Assembly (NCBI RefSeq): GCF_047496725.1
Contig: NC_132970.1
Location: 19,494,001 to 19,558,000, forward strand
Reading direction: 5' to 3'
DNA length: 64,000 bases
DNA from: Anoplolepis gracilipes
Taxonomy: Eukaryota; Arthropoda; Insecta; Hymenoptera; Formicidae
Shown here: positions 40,401-50,624 of the stretch, piece after piece
Numbering within the stretch: the first letter of the stretch is position 1
How the letters are laid out: each line of letters opens with the position of its first letter
The notes under the pieces: model-generated
The model's database searches: none
What the model saw: the letters and a program-made list of their open reading frames with translations, nothing else
What the model was told of the DNA's origin: nothing
Made by a program: the position numbers and the translations under genes

Positions 40401-42430
40401 GTGTAATAGGGATACCTTTGTGAGGGCGCGCGTAGTAAGTACAGATGGGTTTGGTGCATGGGCCCGGAAACACGGAAACGACCCGATTTTATCTCTCTCG
40501 AGCAGAGAAAATGATTTATGCTCCCTCTATCACGTTATATTCCTTTGTATGCAGTGGGGTAACTAAGTTCGCTATGCAGAGAACAATCAAAGGACTTTGT
40601 AGACACTATAAAACACTTTGCCGTAAATTATTACATGCGAGTCTCATCCTGCGCACCTGCTTCACTTAAAAAATGATTTCCAAACGCACAAGAATACAGC
40701 CATTTACATAGATTTATATCTGCGCAATCATTTTTTTTTTTTTTTTTTTTTGCATTTATGTATTTCTAAGTTTAATCAAAAAGTATGATCTGCTTTTTAA
40801 AAATTTTCAAAATTTTTGCACGCAATTTTATTTGATTTCTAAGTGATTTTATTGATTTTTATTGCCAAAATAGTTTTATAAATACTTTAAGAATGTTATA
40901 AATGTGATTAGAATATTATAAAAGTTATTTGATTGCTGCAATTATTGGGGCGCGACTACGCCACTGTTATTCAGCTCCATTTTTTGCCCATGATAACGGC
41001 TTCCTTGTTCCAATACTTATTGTTAGAATTTTATTTCGGTTGAACTTCTACGATCTGCTTGTAATTTATGTAGATGCATATTACTTAATGTTTTCCTTTT
41101 GAAATTAAAAAAAGATATATATAATATATTACTATATATATTATTTATATATAAATATTATAATTTTACGTAAAATTAATGAAACCTTGTAAACTGAATT
41201 GTTTTATATTTCTAAGTATCAGTTATCTAACTATCATTTTATTTCTTACATTATAAAACTCGACTTCGATATTTCTTACATTACATTCTTTTTATTCTAC
41301 AGTGAAAAATATAATTATTATACAATAATTATATAATTTATTATGTAATTGAATATAAAATAACAGAATTTTATTTGTTATTTCTTTAATTGAAAAATTC
41401 TCACGTGTCACAATCAGAAGTTCAGTCGTCGTTTCTACCAAAGATCCCTGTTTTATTTTAATATGTTTCGCAAGCCCTTCACCAACCCTTTACATAGAAT
41501 AGGATTATAGAATAGAGATTATCTAACGGTAGAGAGAAATTAACGACATAGCCGCGTGAGTCGAGAGAGCAGAAGTTATAAAGGGTTCCTTTATTCTCGT
41601 CGCGAATCATACGCAATCTATCATCTGACGAGATTTTTATGTCCGAACATTAATCGTTGCGACGAGTACACTCTTCTACTTCTCGATTTCTGCGCTCCTG
41701 CGCAATGGTAGTTCGAACGTCGGAGTCTTTGCGACGTATCTCATTTTTTTATTTAATTTTTTTGCTTAGAGCTTGCATGGATTAGGTAGCGTGGAATGTT
41801 GGAATGAATTGATTTTTCCCATAGTGCTCACAATAATAATGTACTTCAGAGTGGCTTCCCTTTTTTTCATAGAGTAGAGTTTTAAATAATGTGATTATAT
41901 ATAGATAGCTTCTGCAATAGAATTTGTAATTGTATTACAAAATTTATATACAATTAATTATTTCTTGAGATATAACAAATTTAATTTTACTTTGAAAATT
42001 CAAAATTTATAATTATAATGTGTATACAAATACATTCTTCTTTTATTATAATTTATAAAGATATATCAAAGTATTTTCATTTGCATCATCAATGAGTTTA
42101 AATCGTTTTTATCAATAAAATAATGTTTCAAGAAAACTTAGATAATAAAAAATATAAAGGTTGTGAAAATCACAGAAACTGCTTGAGCATTTTAATATGA
42201 TTTATAAATCAAAATAGCTTTAATTTTTTTTTCTTCTATTTAATTCAGGAGCCAGTTACGGTGCCGGGGATGTCAGCGGCGGGACAAGAAGATCGCGGCT
42301 AGAGCGGATGGATCGCGATCGGGGCGATCGCATGGATCACGATTACGGTGAGGAGGAGCACGGCGTCGATTACGGTAGTGCCTCGAGACGTCGCCAGCAG
42401 CAGGACTCGCGCGCTCTTAATGCTATTTAG
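18064..42430 (+). CDS. Ca-beta: Voltage-gated calcium channel beta subunit (whole gene, exons listed separately)
   Basis: This is the cytoplasmic auxiliary beta subunit of high-voltage-activated calcium channels. In this family the subunit binds the I-II linker of the pore-forming alpha1 subunit through a groove in its guanylate-kinase-like (GK) domain, and it promotes surface delivery and tunes gating. The joined exons give, in order: a short variable N-terminus, a conserved GSADSNYSQ segment, an SH3 domain, a Ser/Thr/Pro- and Lys-rich HOOK linker, a GK domain (about residues 203-423) and a charged C-tail ending in LNAI. All splice phases agree. Lengths sum to 1485 nt (494 aa) with the 24483 start and microexon, or 1497 nt (498 aa) with the 18064 start. 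The GK nucleotide loop reads GPSLKGY, lacking the usual Gly-Lys of active kinases, as is known for this family. Introns run from 124 nt to several kb. Identification is by recognised conserved sequence; the tissue use of isoforms cannot be read here. Confidence 0.97.
20070..20595 (+). other. GC-rich island with a 105-codon open frame and a donor site
   Basis: A sharply bounded GC-rich block. On the + strand an ATG at 20278 opens a 105-codon frame to 20595 (MKHLSDRYSHGG at its start). A good donor (GGTG|GTAAGA) lies near 20514-20520. That exon end is phase 1 in this frame and phase 2 in the neighbouring frame; phase 0 has a stop just upstream, so it cannot add coding sequence directly to the 28551 exon. 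The block could be a non-coding first exon and promoter of Ca-beta, or belong to an unknown transcript. Confidence 0.3.
22379..22423. repeat. (AT)n microsatellite
   Basis: About 22 uninterrupted AT dinucleotides followed by ACTATATATAAT. Confidence 0.95.
24483..24533 (+). CDS. Ca-beta: Ca-beta candidate first coding exon (proximal)
   Basis: Seventeen codons, MIGYNQHNSGYNKLFTQ, run from an ATG to the donor CAG|GTACAT in phase 0. Joining to 28551 gives ...FTQ-GSADSNYSQ; a Gln/Arg before GSADS is also typical of vertebrate beta subunits. There is an in-frame TGA four codons upstream, so this ATG would be the start. Another ATG at 24464 is out of frame, runs through the exon end and cannot splice in frame, so it would act as an overlapping upstream ORF. 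The local sequence is GC-richer than its surroundings. Acceptor-like AGs upstream (for example near 24430) could make this an exon fed by a further 5' UTR exon. Confidence 0.6.
25660..25840. repeat. Dispersed repeat copy with an internal 51-nt tandem duplication
   Basis: Copies at 25681-25731 and 25732-25782 share AATTTTTATGAATAACACAA and the sequence after it. The following part (ATTCAGTAAATTTCAATATG) matches 39601-39622 with few changes, so this is a second copy of the element found at 39.5 kb. Confidence 0.8.
27227..27262. repeat. Perfect inverted repeat
   Basis: Two perfect 16-nt arms (ATTAATATATTACATC and its complement) flank a 4-nt loop, GATA. It lies in the Ca-beta intron before the first conserved exon. 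Confidence 0.9.
28551..28667 (+). CDS. Ca-beta: Ca-beta exon, conserved N-terminal segment
   Basis: An open exon of 39 codons begins GSADSNYSQPSSDLSLDEEK and ends in QALNQLEKAR. It is flanked by the acceptor GATTTTAG and the donor AGA|GTAAGT and is phase 0 at both ends. The Glu/Arg-rich helix before the SH3 domain is a hallmark of calcium channel beta subunits. In the 494-residue isoform it covers residues 18-56. The GC content jumps compared with the AT-rich introns on both sides. Confidence 0.96.
28668..30500. other. Ca-beta intron
   Basis: No exon is supported. A GC-richer block at about 29800-30240 has a 124-codon - strand frame (29823-30197) without recognisable features. Short direct repeats occur near 29093-29130 and 29222-29282. 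Confidence 0.6.
30501..30620 (+). CDS. Ca-beta: Ca-beta exon, start of the SH3 domain
   Basis: Forty codons in phase 0 on both sides, between the acceptor GCATTTTAG and the donor AAG|GTAAAA. The peptide contains KPVAFAVRTNVSYDG, then an Asp-rich stretch and VSFDVRDFLHIK, which is the first part of the beta-subunit SH3 fold. It covers residues 57-96 of the 494-residue isoform. Confidence 0.97.
30621..31537. other. Ca-beta intron with repeat cluster
   Basis: The intron is largely occupied by the direct and inverted repeats at 30941-31350. No coding sequence is supported. Confidence 0.6.
30941..31350. repeat. Cluster of direct and inverted repeat copies, possibly MITE-derived
   Basis: GCTTGAGATTTGTACTTTAC occurs at about 30977 and again at about 31154, each followed by related sequence reaching AAAAAGATTTT. 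A complementary copy lies at about 31278-31346 (TTTCAAAAAATCTTTTTGAC and onwards). The second and third copies form inverted arms of about 65 nt around a spacer of about 60 nt. Confidence 0.8.
31538..31748 (+). CDS. Ca-beta: Ca-beta exon, SH3 core and first part of the HOOK linker
   Basis: This exon of 211 nt starts in phase 0 after CTTCCAG and ends in phase 1 at CCAG|GTATCC. It encodes EKYDNNWWIGRLVKENCD and VGFIPSPAKLEALRLQ, the Trp-Trp SH3 core, then a Gly/Ser-rich HOOK sequence with PSRGSTPPTP, a motif also found in vertebrate beta subunits. The open frame runs on past the donor to 31924, so intron retention would give a truncated SH3-only protein. Residues 97-166. Confidence 0.97.
31749..34699. 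other. Ca-beta intron
   Basis: AT-rich, without a supported exon. It contains the near-perfect inverted repeat at 32147-32249. Confidence 0.6.
32147..32249. repeat. Near-perfect long inverted repeat (hairpin)
   Basis: The left arm 32147-32189 and right arm 32205-32249 are complementary over about 43 nt, with a 2-nt bulge and one mismatch, around a 15-nt loop. The inner 24 nt or so of each arm are perfectly complementary, including ATGAGAGCCATACGCGGATG. It is GC-richer than the surrounding intron. Confidence 0.92.
34700..34797 (+). CDS. Ca-beta: Ca-beta exon, HOOK linker
   Basis: This 98-nt exon enters in phase 1 after TTTTAACAG and leaves in phase 0 at CCG|GTAAAC. It encodes an acidic start (GDDSDSVGN), then Thr/Pro-rich and basic parts ending in EKRKNFFKKP. 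The position between SH3 and GK matches the variable HOOK region, whose exons are alternatively used in other animals. Residues 167-199. Confidence 0.94.
34798..36361. other. Ca-beta intron
   Basis: Mostly AT-rich. GC-richer sequence at about 35980-36060 and 36140-36360 has short open frames, but no exon with matching phases is evident. Confidence 0.6.
36362..36498 (+). CDS. Ca-beta: Ca-beta exon, start of the GK domain
   Basis: The exon starts in phase 0 after TTTTCAG and ends in phase 2 at GGCAG|GTCTGT. It encodes [20 protein letters not shown], then YQVTDMMQKALFDFLKHRFE, almost invariant sequence in this family. The P-loop equivalent (GPSLKGY) is degenerate, in line with a non-catalytic GK domain. 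Residues 200-244, with a split Arg at 245. Confidence 0.98.
36706..36729. repeat. Poly-A run in a Ca-beta intron
   Basis: A run of 24 consecutive A, starting after TTTAAAT and ending about 117 nt before the acceptor at 36846. Confidence 0.95.
36847..37012 (+). CDS. Ca-beta: Ca-beta exon, central GK domain
   Basis: The exon enters in phase 2 after ATTACAG and leaves in phase 0 at CAG|GTTTGT. It encodes IIITRVMADISLAKRS and AEVQQEIERIFELARTLQ. The upstream intron is only 348 nt and carries a run of 24 A at 36706-36729. Residues 246-300. Confidence 0.98.
37137..37506 (+). CDS. Ca-beta: Ca-beta exon, C-terminal half of the GK domain
   Basis: The largest coding exon, 370 nt, starts in phase 0 after CTTTCAG and ends in phase 1 at TCAG|GTATCA. 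It encodes LVVLDCDTINHPSQLAKTSL, then SPKVLQRLIKTRGKSQ, AEKLAQCPPDMFDVILDENQ and AEYLEAYWRATHP, all diagnostic for calcium channel beta subunits. After ATHP the sequence becomes Pro/Thr-rich and variable, marking the end of the GK domain. Residues 301-423. Confidence 0.98.
38299..38331 (+). CDS. Ca-beta: Ca-beta 33-nt microexon
   Basis: A 33-nt exon, phase 1 on both sides, lies between CCTCTCAG and the donor AGAG|GTAAAA. It encodes GAPHEPYYHRR (the first Gly is split). Because length and phases are symmetric, inclusion or skipping leaves the reading frame to 42430 intact, which suggests a cassette microexon in the C-tail. Support comes from the splice sites, the phase and a non-random, His/Tyr/Arg-rich peptide. 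Confidence 0.75.
39105..39156 (+). CDS. Ca-beta: Ca-beta candidate alternative C-terminal exon
   Basis: A 52-nt segment sits between a strong acceptor (TTTCTTTTCAG) and a strong donor (GTAAGA). Entered in phase 1 it is open and reads AAMYGSNVRIDTNLYPV, leaving in phase 2. It would shift the frame of whatever follows. Joined to 40019 the protein ends after HNKD; joined to 42249 it continues for about 34 residues in another frame to a TGA. The codons look coding-like (GC-richer than their flanks). Transcript evidence is lacking, so this is tentative. Confidence 0.4.
39487..39690. mobile_element. MITE-like element, about 200 bp with terminal inverted repeats
   Basis: The left end reads TGTCCGAAAATGAATGGTAA and onwards; the right end, read as complement, starts TGTCCAAGAATAAATGGTTT. 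The similarity of the ends continues for about 40 nt. There is no coding capacity. A related copy lies at 25.66-25.84 kb, whose left flank has the similar TGTTCAAGAATAAATGATGA. I could not settle a target-site duplication or superfamily. Confidence 0.65.
40019..40224 (+). CDS. Possible alternative terminal exon of Ca-beta
   Basis: After the acceptor-like TCTACGTTGCAG the phase-1 frame stays open for 68 codons to a TGA, reading VTKINVQTKSARIVL at its start and ending in PIQLWSW. It could serve as a terminal exon spliced from 37506 or 38331. If entered in phase 2 from 39156 it stops after four codons. I recognise no domain, and a chance open frame is a fair alternative. Confidence 0.2.
42249..42430 (+). 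CDS. Ca-beta: Ca-beta terminal coding exon
   Basis: After the acceptor TTTAATTCAG the phase-1 frame gives GASYGAGDVSGGTRRSRLER, a run rich in Asp/Arg (MDRDRGDRMDHDYGEEEHG), then RRRQQQDSRALNAI and a TAG at 42428. Beta subunits of other animals also end in a charged, Tyr/Asp/Arg-rich tail. The exon is markedly GC-richer than the intron before it. The splice phase matches 37506 and 38331. Confidence 0.88.
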
Positions 42431-43176
42431 GAGCTGGGGCCCCGGGGCCTGTCGCTACAGCGCTGTCCCCATCTGCGCACCACCGCCCTATAGCGGGCTC
42501 GCCTCTTGGTAACGCTACCGAACGCTAGGAAGTGCGCTACCTCGCGATAAGATCGCTGCGCTCTGTTAGTGGGGCTGTTTTCTGTCGCGCTAAGAAGTAA
42601 AAAAAGGGGGAATGAAAAAAAAAAAAAAAACAGAAGAAAATAGGAATCCGCAGATCGGCCGACACGCGCCACCGACCGAGTTTAAAAAGACGCTACCATA
42701 TATCGATTCTATCCGGGCGCATTTTTGAGACGATCTCGAGACCGTTGACGATTTATCTTCGCGTACCTGTTCACAACTAGGAAACCTCGCTATTGATACG
42801 CTACCAGTCAGCCAGCAGCGTGCACGCTATAATTCCGAAAAAAAAACGCTTGCATTTTTATATTCGCGCTGCTTGCAAGAAAAAAAAATGTAAAGCGTTA
42901 CGCCAGATTTTTCATTGCTGTTTAATTGGAGAACGCGATTCAGTTGCGCTGTAACTGTGGTGTTGGAGAATTTTATAACACAATCAAAACGTGAATCCTT
43001 ATCTTCCGAAAGCTCTTGCATCTGTAATAATGGATTATAATGTTCATTATGACCTACTATTCTTTTGCACTACCAGACAATTCGATAGCATTCGTAATCT
43101 TAGCTCAATTGTATGATTACGCTTCATTAATAATGTATCAAGAAAGGACAGTTTAATGATAATTGAAAAGCTCTTT

Positions 43177-43210
43177 TTCTTCTTCTGCTTCTTCTTCTTC
43201 TTCTTCTTCT
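43177..43210 (+). repeat. (TTC)n trinucleotide repeat
   Basis: Imperfect TTC repeat in the presumed Ca-beta 3' UTR, immediately before an ATG that opens a 148-codon frame. Confidence 0.9.
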
Positions 43211-46200
43211 GATGCTATCAGTCACTAGCAGCGTGCACGTGCGGTTATCAAGACACCTTCACTCCGATAACTTACGTCGCTTATCGTCGAACAAAGTACG
43301 TGCAATGATTCGATGCCAAAATTGCCGCATTCTTGGGCATTGCTGGACGAATTTCGTCAGCGTGATATTAATTCCACAATTCGTACACATATATCTAGAA
43401 ACATATTTTCACCTTTGTATGTCGCGTCTTGCCTCACCAATCAATGGTCCCAGTTTCAAAGTCGCGTATATGACTCTAGCAATGTCATCCACACGATTGC
43501 AGAGTTACGCTATATCGTTGACCACATACCAATTACCGAACTATCTAACACGCACAAGCATCATCGAAATGTACTTGTCCGATGACGTTATGCTTAAGAG
43601 CTATGCTGTATTGCGTAGAGAGTACATGTCAATCGTCCATCTCATAACGATTATATAACATACTATGCCAAATGTGTCAATCACTCACCGTAATAACTGT
43701 TGATCATGACGAGATGCACACACTACATGGCATCTTCTCTCGAGACACCTCTTATGCTATTTTACACAAGAAGAAAACATAACACTCGCGTTGTAAAATA
43801 ATCCTTTAAAAATATATACTTGACTATACATCCGGCACTCCTTGTTAAGTACGCTACATAAAATCGTTCGCCTAATCAAATCGATTCTATTACATTTTTC
43901 ATACGAAATATTGCAAAACTTACTTTCGAACAAATATCATATGTATTACTGAACAAAATATATGATAACGAAAAAGGTACGATAAATTATATCTGAACAA
44001 TTGCAATCTTACGATATTCTCTAATTGTCGAAATTTGTTAAAATCAATTAATTATTGTAATTATCAAAAATCTCCATATGTACATTTTGACATCATGATA
44101 TCTCCTGTATCTTTGATGTGCATGAATTCCACTTTTGGGCACAAATTGTTTGTCAAATTCCAAAATTTATTGCAATAAGGATGAACTTTTCTCTCGATAT
44201 CTGCACGCGCTTTTTCAATTGTCGGAAAAATTCATCACGAATGCTTAATTAAAAGTTCGAGCGTATTTTAACGATCGTTTAACCAAATGATCTTTCTAAC
44301 AGGAGTCCTAGTCGAATCGAAATAATCTTCCTTGTCCATCGCAATACAGGCAGGACAAATTCCATTCGCGGAATCAGCTCAACAACACTAGTAGACGCGC
44401 GAGATAATCGCGTGGGACGAGGAGACCAAGACAGAAAGTGCACTTGAAAGAAAGTGAAGAGAGCCCTGGGGCCTTAATCCCTGCACCGACTTCTCCCGGG
44501 CCCCATAATCGAATCTTTATGTCGAATAACGATCGACGATCGACGCAGAACTGAATATTTCTTGTGATTGAGAAAAACTGACATGAGATCTAAGAGAGGT
44601 ACCTTTGACTTCTATCTTAGAGTTTAATTATAGGAGAAGTGATAATGACGATTAATTGTAATTGAAGAAAGTTAATGATCGTCTAGAAAAATGACCAGCT
44701 AATCTTAATAGCTAATTTTAACAACTAATTCTGCTAGTAATTGAAAACAAAAGAGCTTTAAATGAAATTTCGTAGCTAATCATAGAGATTTCAATTCGAT
44801 CGTCGATCATAACAGTGAATGTAGCCATCATAATTTTGCAATTGCTTAGAAGCGATTTGCAATTGACACGGCTCCCGAGCTCGAATTTGATCGTAGAAAT
44901 TGAAATCCATCGTCGATCGTCGACGGACGTAGCTGGACGACGACTTAACGATCAACGTAGTGATACTTACCATCAATCACGTAATTAAATTAGACAAATT
45001 AACATAGGCCTCTCTTGAGAGAGAGTTTTTCATTTATGAGAAAACACATGAATAATATTGCTCGGCTCGCGAAAGCAGGAAATATCGATGTCGATATTAA
45101 GTCCTTTGAAAGTTTTCGATTCTGACCGGGCGCATCCGGTCGCGTCCCGCTAATGTGTTTATACATTTTATTAGGACTATACAAAAGTATGCACACTGAT
45201 ACACACTCCAGGTCAAAGAAAAAAAAAAACGCTCTGTGTACATATACATATATAAATATAAATTGTACACGCAAATGATATGATGAGTTCCATCTATATC
45301 GCTCGATGAATTTTAATCGAGGTACGAGAAAATTAAAGAATTTAACTGTTCAGCAGAGATGTGAATAAAATCTACAATATTTCATTTCTCCATTAATAAA
45401 ATTATAGAATCAATTATATATACAATTTTAGTTTTGACTTCTACCGTTATTATATACACACATATATATATATATAAAACTATATTTTTTAATTTGTAAA
45501 AATTCTACGATTCCACTATAAACATTCAATATATTTCATTTATCGCTTCAACATACGTATTAAAAAATTTAATTTACTTTTTAAACATTTAACAGAAATA
45601 ATTTGAGAAATTTACATTGTTTGTGGTATGAAATAATCCTATATATTTTTATTCACATTTCTCACTTATGACGTTATGTAAATACTGTAAGAAGCCTTTA
45701 TGAGTACCGTTCAAGTACTCACTTATGTAACGTCGACATGCTGTGGACGCATGAATCGGTGCTCAGCTAAAAGATACTTGTGTAATTAGATCTTTAATTG
45801 GTTTTTATGCTAAAATTATAAAATATGAAAGGTATTTATATCATGTTATGGGAATCTCTAGTACGTGACACGGTCATCGTGAATATCTGTCGGGTTTATA
45901 ATCCGTGAAACGATTTCGACTGTGGTAAAAAAAAAGTAGAAAAAGATTGATCGCGTTGAATCATTTTTTTTTTTTTGCAATTACATACGCAAAACATTTC
46001 CCGCCTAGGACGATATATCCACATTGCAAAAGAAATAAACGTGTAACATTTAACGAAATATAAAACTTACGAAGATCTTAAGACATTATCGCAGCCAAAT
46101 AGCTTGGAATAGATCACGGCCATCGGCATAAATCATCATTTAGGAGATAATTAATTGGAGATTTTTTCTATAGACAGGAAATAATGTATGCGCTGCGGCA

Positions 46201-49200
46201 CTTTTAATTAGCGATGTCTTAAACTATGTATGTCGCTGTATAACTAGCATAAACTAGGCGCGGATAAAAAAAATCTCGGGTTTTTATTCTCCATAAAATT
46301 TCCGAGCGCAATCCTGTCCTCCGCTCTGTTTTTTCGAATATCAAAGAACAATCGGCTTTCTTTTCGAAACACTGATCATCTGAATTAAGGACTCATTTAC
46401 ATATACCTACTTTTGTTTTATTCTAGTAATCGCAATCTAATCAAATTTGAGTACTTTTGCAATTTTACGATTGAATTTTGATGCATTTATGAAAATTCTG
46501 AAATGTCAGATCGTGATTTTAGCTCATATGAATCAATCTATTTGATTATTTGATATTAGATAGATATGTATGATTGGCAAAAAATGCAGTTGACTTTTAC
46601 GATTGAGTGATAATATGTAATACACATCTCCTTAATTGGTACCTACTTTCCGCTGAATTCTTTTATAATTGTATAGATTTAATTTATTAGAAAAGAACAT
46701 AGTTATATTAAAATAAATAATCTCCATCCTTTTGTGTGAATTGTAAATCTATTGAAAATTTTGTTTGTAGCATTAAATTGCATAACTAGAGGATAATACT
46801 ATATTGCGAGGCTAGTTAGAATAATATTAATTTGAAAGCTGTCAATGTGAAAAGTTAATTTTTTTCCAAGCATTATACTTAATTATAAAATCATATTGCA
46901 GTCGATGATTGGTGCTAATTAAGGATTTGTCTGTTGAAAAAAGCGTATCGTAAAACATGATTGATTTGTGCATGTTGCAATCATGTACGCGCTACGTTCG
47001 TTTATCTTTTCTAATATATTTAAACATTATAGATAGGTACATATTTATATTACGGATATCTGCCTCTCTGAAGCATCTTGAAGCTTCGCATGAGATTTCG
47101 TGCCGACGCGAACTATCGCGCCAATGTCGCTTATCAGTGTTGAGGACATAAATTTTATCTTTTAGGGAGAAGAATTTTGTAAAAGAGATATAAAAATAAA
47201 TATCTCTAATGTTACGCATTCGAATAAGAAAGTCGGAAGCAGTGTCGTTCTCTTTAGCAAATTGATCGATTGAAAGTCATCGCTGAGTCATCTCAACGTG
47301 AAATTTTCATGATACATTTGGAGATGACTAATCACGAGGTCCTTACGCAGCCCAGATTTGTACATATTAGGTAAATATAGGTTTTGTCATGATCGCTGTG
47401 AATCCACATAAGAGATATTCACGCTATTTTTGCTTCCGTACGACAAGTTCGTTTCCCGCGAGTCTATTCGCATCGAATGAGATCGGTCTGAGGAAATGTA
47501 AATACGATATTCTCGATAAAGAAATACGCTTCATTAATCTTTAATATCTTCTTGTATGGCTATAAACGAAAGGTAATCTAATGAAACTTTGAAATATCTG
47601 CATTTGTTTGAATTATATTTTTTATATACTTATTCTTATTTTTCCTTTCTTTTCTATAGTTACAAAGATATGCAAATTATTATGCAGGGAATAAGTTTAA
47701 AACATATTAAATGTATATATGTATATATTTCAATTATATTAAATATATATTTAATATTTTTTAAATACTTAACTGTAATCATATATGATATATAAAGTTG
47801 ATATATCTATCTATAATTCTATTATTTACATTATAGTAAAAATCGACGAAACGTTTTTCTGCAGATCGAGAGTATCGTTTCCGTTAATTCAGGAGTTTGC
47901 TTGTTTGTGGACCGCAAATGCGAGAAAAAAGCCGTGCGCTATGGTTATAGTTGTGCAAAGTATATCTTATAAATAATTTATAAATATCGTCGAGATATAT
48001 ATGGAAATTTTTATAATATTTTATAACTCCTCGGGATAAGCAGCGATGGAAATTCACACATACATAAGTATATTGACTCATTCACGTACATCTATTCAGT
48101 ACACGTATACACATACACGTACGGAAACGTTCCTTTAGAAGAAATGGATTTCAATTGCGGTGAAAATATCTTATAAAATTTTGAGTGGCTTTTGATCCAT
48201 TCCTTATTTTCCGTATCGTTGATAATGTTTGATCTACATACGTAGCGCTCAAGTAGCGCCAAAAAATTCAGTATGTATCTTGATGGAAGCGATCCTAAAA
48301 ATACCCACATCCTTCGATCACAAGTGCTTAAATCGATGCTCATAGTTTAGCTAACACGATTGACTCAGAACCTCGTTGAAATAAAAAATCGTGTTGTCGA
48401 ATTTTGACGTACGAATCCTTCCAGAATACATTGGATAAAAAATTCTCTCTGTGAAATATATTTCAGATAAATTTTCAACGTCTTTCGATCAAATTTCTTT
48501 TGAATCAATTTAAGAGTTGTTTGAAACCTGACAATGAGTTTATCTTTCACAACTTTTTTTTTTTTTTAAATTCGACGACTCGATTGGACGATTTTGTACG
48601 GAACACGTTTACGTGTAGAGAGCTCCGTCGTCTAGGCGTTATGCTAGATAAGAAGCTTTGACTAATCGTGGATGATCATAAGCAAGGCGAAACACTGAAA
48701 GTCGAATTGGGAACATACGAATTTTCTGAAGACTAAAATGATTCTACGAGTATCGACGTGCGAAAGGAGAAACGAAGGCAGGAATACGAGGCTAAACCTT
48801 CGATGTTGTACGAACTGTGCGCGTGTAAGGTGCGACCTGACCTGATAATTGTATGTGATTTGGTTCGTTGGCTCGCACTGTGTGCATGTAATGATAATTG
48901 CTCGCTTAGTTAATTGATTTCGGCATCGCATCGCGCGAACGATGCGTGATCGAAACTTGCGACGTTTCGGATTTAGAGATTTATTTGTTGGAACGAGAAG
49001 AGAGTCTAACAAGATTAAACAATTGTTGTTTGATTATATCGATAATTAACGACGATTACTTGTATAATTAAGTATTTTGTTGCACCGTGTGCACGTGAAA
49101 GATGATGTAAGATGATAGGGTTAAGAGACCAGGTGTCTAGTTTCAAATACGATCGAATCGAAGATCTCGAAACTACTCGCGGGTCTAATTTGACATTATA

Positions 49201-50523
49201 CAATATGCGTGGAGGAGTGTAAAATTTTAAAACAAATTTGCAATGGCGAAATCGTCGACGACGATAGCTTTAATTGTCGATTGGAACGATGACTCTGTAG
49301 GAACGACCGAAAGATTTCTTCGAGATAAATTATTTTTATCGATAGATTACGCTTGAAGGCGACCCTTAATTGCTTAATTATTTGATTAATCTCGTAGCGC
49401 GTAAAATAATTCTAATCTCGAGTACCACAAATGGTCATAAAATAAGGTTTTATTATACAGATTGTAGATCTTTTAAGATAGGATAACTTGGCTAATGTAG
49501 TAAATCTTTGTTAGTCGCTTTGCAACGCTTGTGCAATGCTAGTAATATCGTCGACGACGATTTCTCTCGTTCGTCCGTGTTCGACGTGTTCACTGAATGC
49601 AACCCCATATGGTTGGAAGGTCCAAACGAGGATTAAGCAACAGGCCTTATGTGCCCTCGCGATTGAATATGACTCAAGGGAGACATTCGGCCAATGCAAA
49701 TCCCCTCGGTATGCTTAAAATATCTGCGAAATGCCTATCCTTGTATCGAGGCTTATGGCTTTCGCAATAATATTGTTGGCGATGTAATGCGGTTTCGAAA
49801 GTATATCTGTATAGCGAAAAGAGAGGAAATGCGGTGTAAGATTGCTGCGGCGTCATGTATCGGCCCGAATCGATGCGTTTTTTATTGTTAAATAAATATG
49901 TATTATTAAAATGAAATATCTAATTAAAATAATGAGAATTTTATTAAGCCGCAGTTGTAATTAAAAAATAATCTAACGATATCTATTTATATATTATTAA
50001 TTTCTATAAATATTAAAATATTTAAAAATGCAGTATAGTTTTTTATAAACTTATATTATTAATTAGTATTTATTTAAAAAAGAAAAAAACAAAACATTTT
50101 TTAGATAAGTATTGGTGGCGCAAAACTATATGTAACTATAACTTTTTCAATGCCAGTTCTGGCGATTCTGGCGAAAACTCAAAGTTTTCATGCATGTATC
50201 GCGACAGTCGTCAATTCGGGCTGATTAACGCTTGTACGAGGATTAGATACAACTCTGTCGCGTGTGTAGGAATTGTGTCAAAGAAATGATAGACTTTTCG
50301 TGCACGCGCGAGCGTCCTCGATAAAATTCCCTTTCGTGGCTGGTTCGTCGGATCAAAGATTTTCTCTGTATATTATCTATATTACTGTCACACACCAAGC
50401 GCGCGATCAGTGTCGCAGAAAATATTTCAGTACGTGGCAATATGTTCCACGTGATCCACTCGCGATCCATTCGTTTTCCTTGAGAAGAGAGCTTTATTTC
50501 ACTATTGTTGCACTGATAATGAA

Positions 50524-50624
<101 letters not shown>

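Larger units (their letters stand above)
37507..42248. other. 3' introns of Ca-beta
   Basis: Apart from the microexon and the two candidate exons, this AT-rich stretch holds T runs at 38530 and 40731-40751 and the MITE-like element at 39487-39690. Confidence 0.5.
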
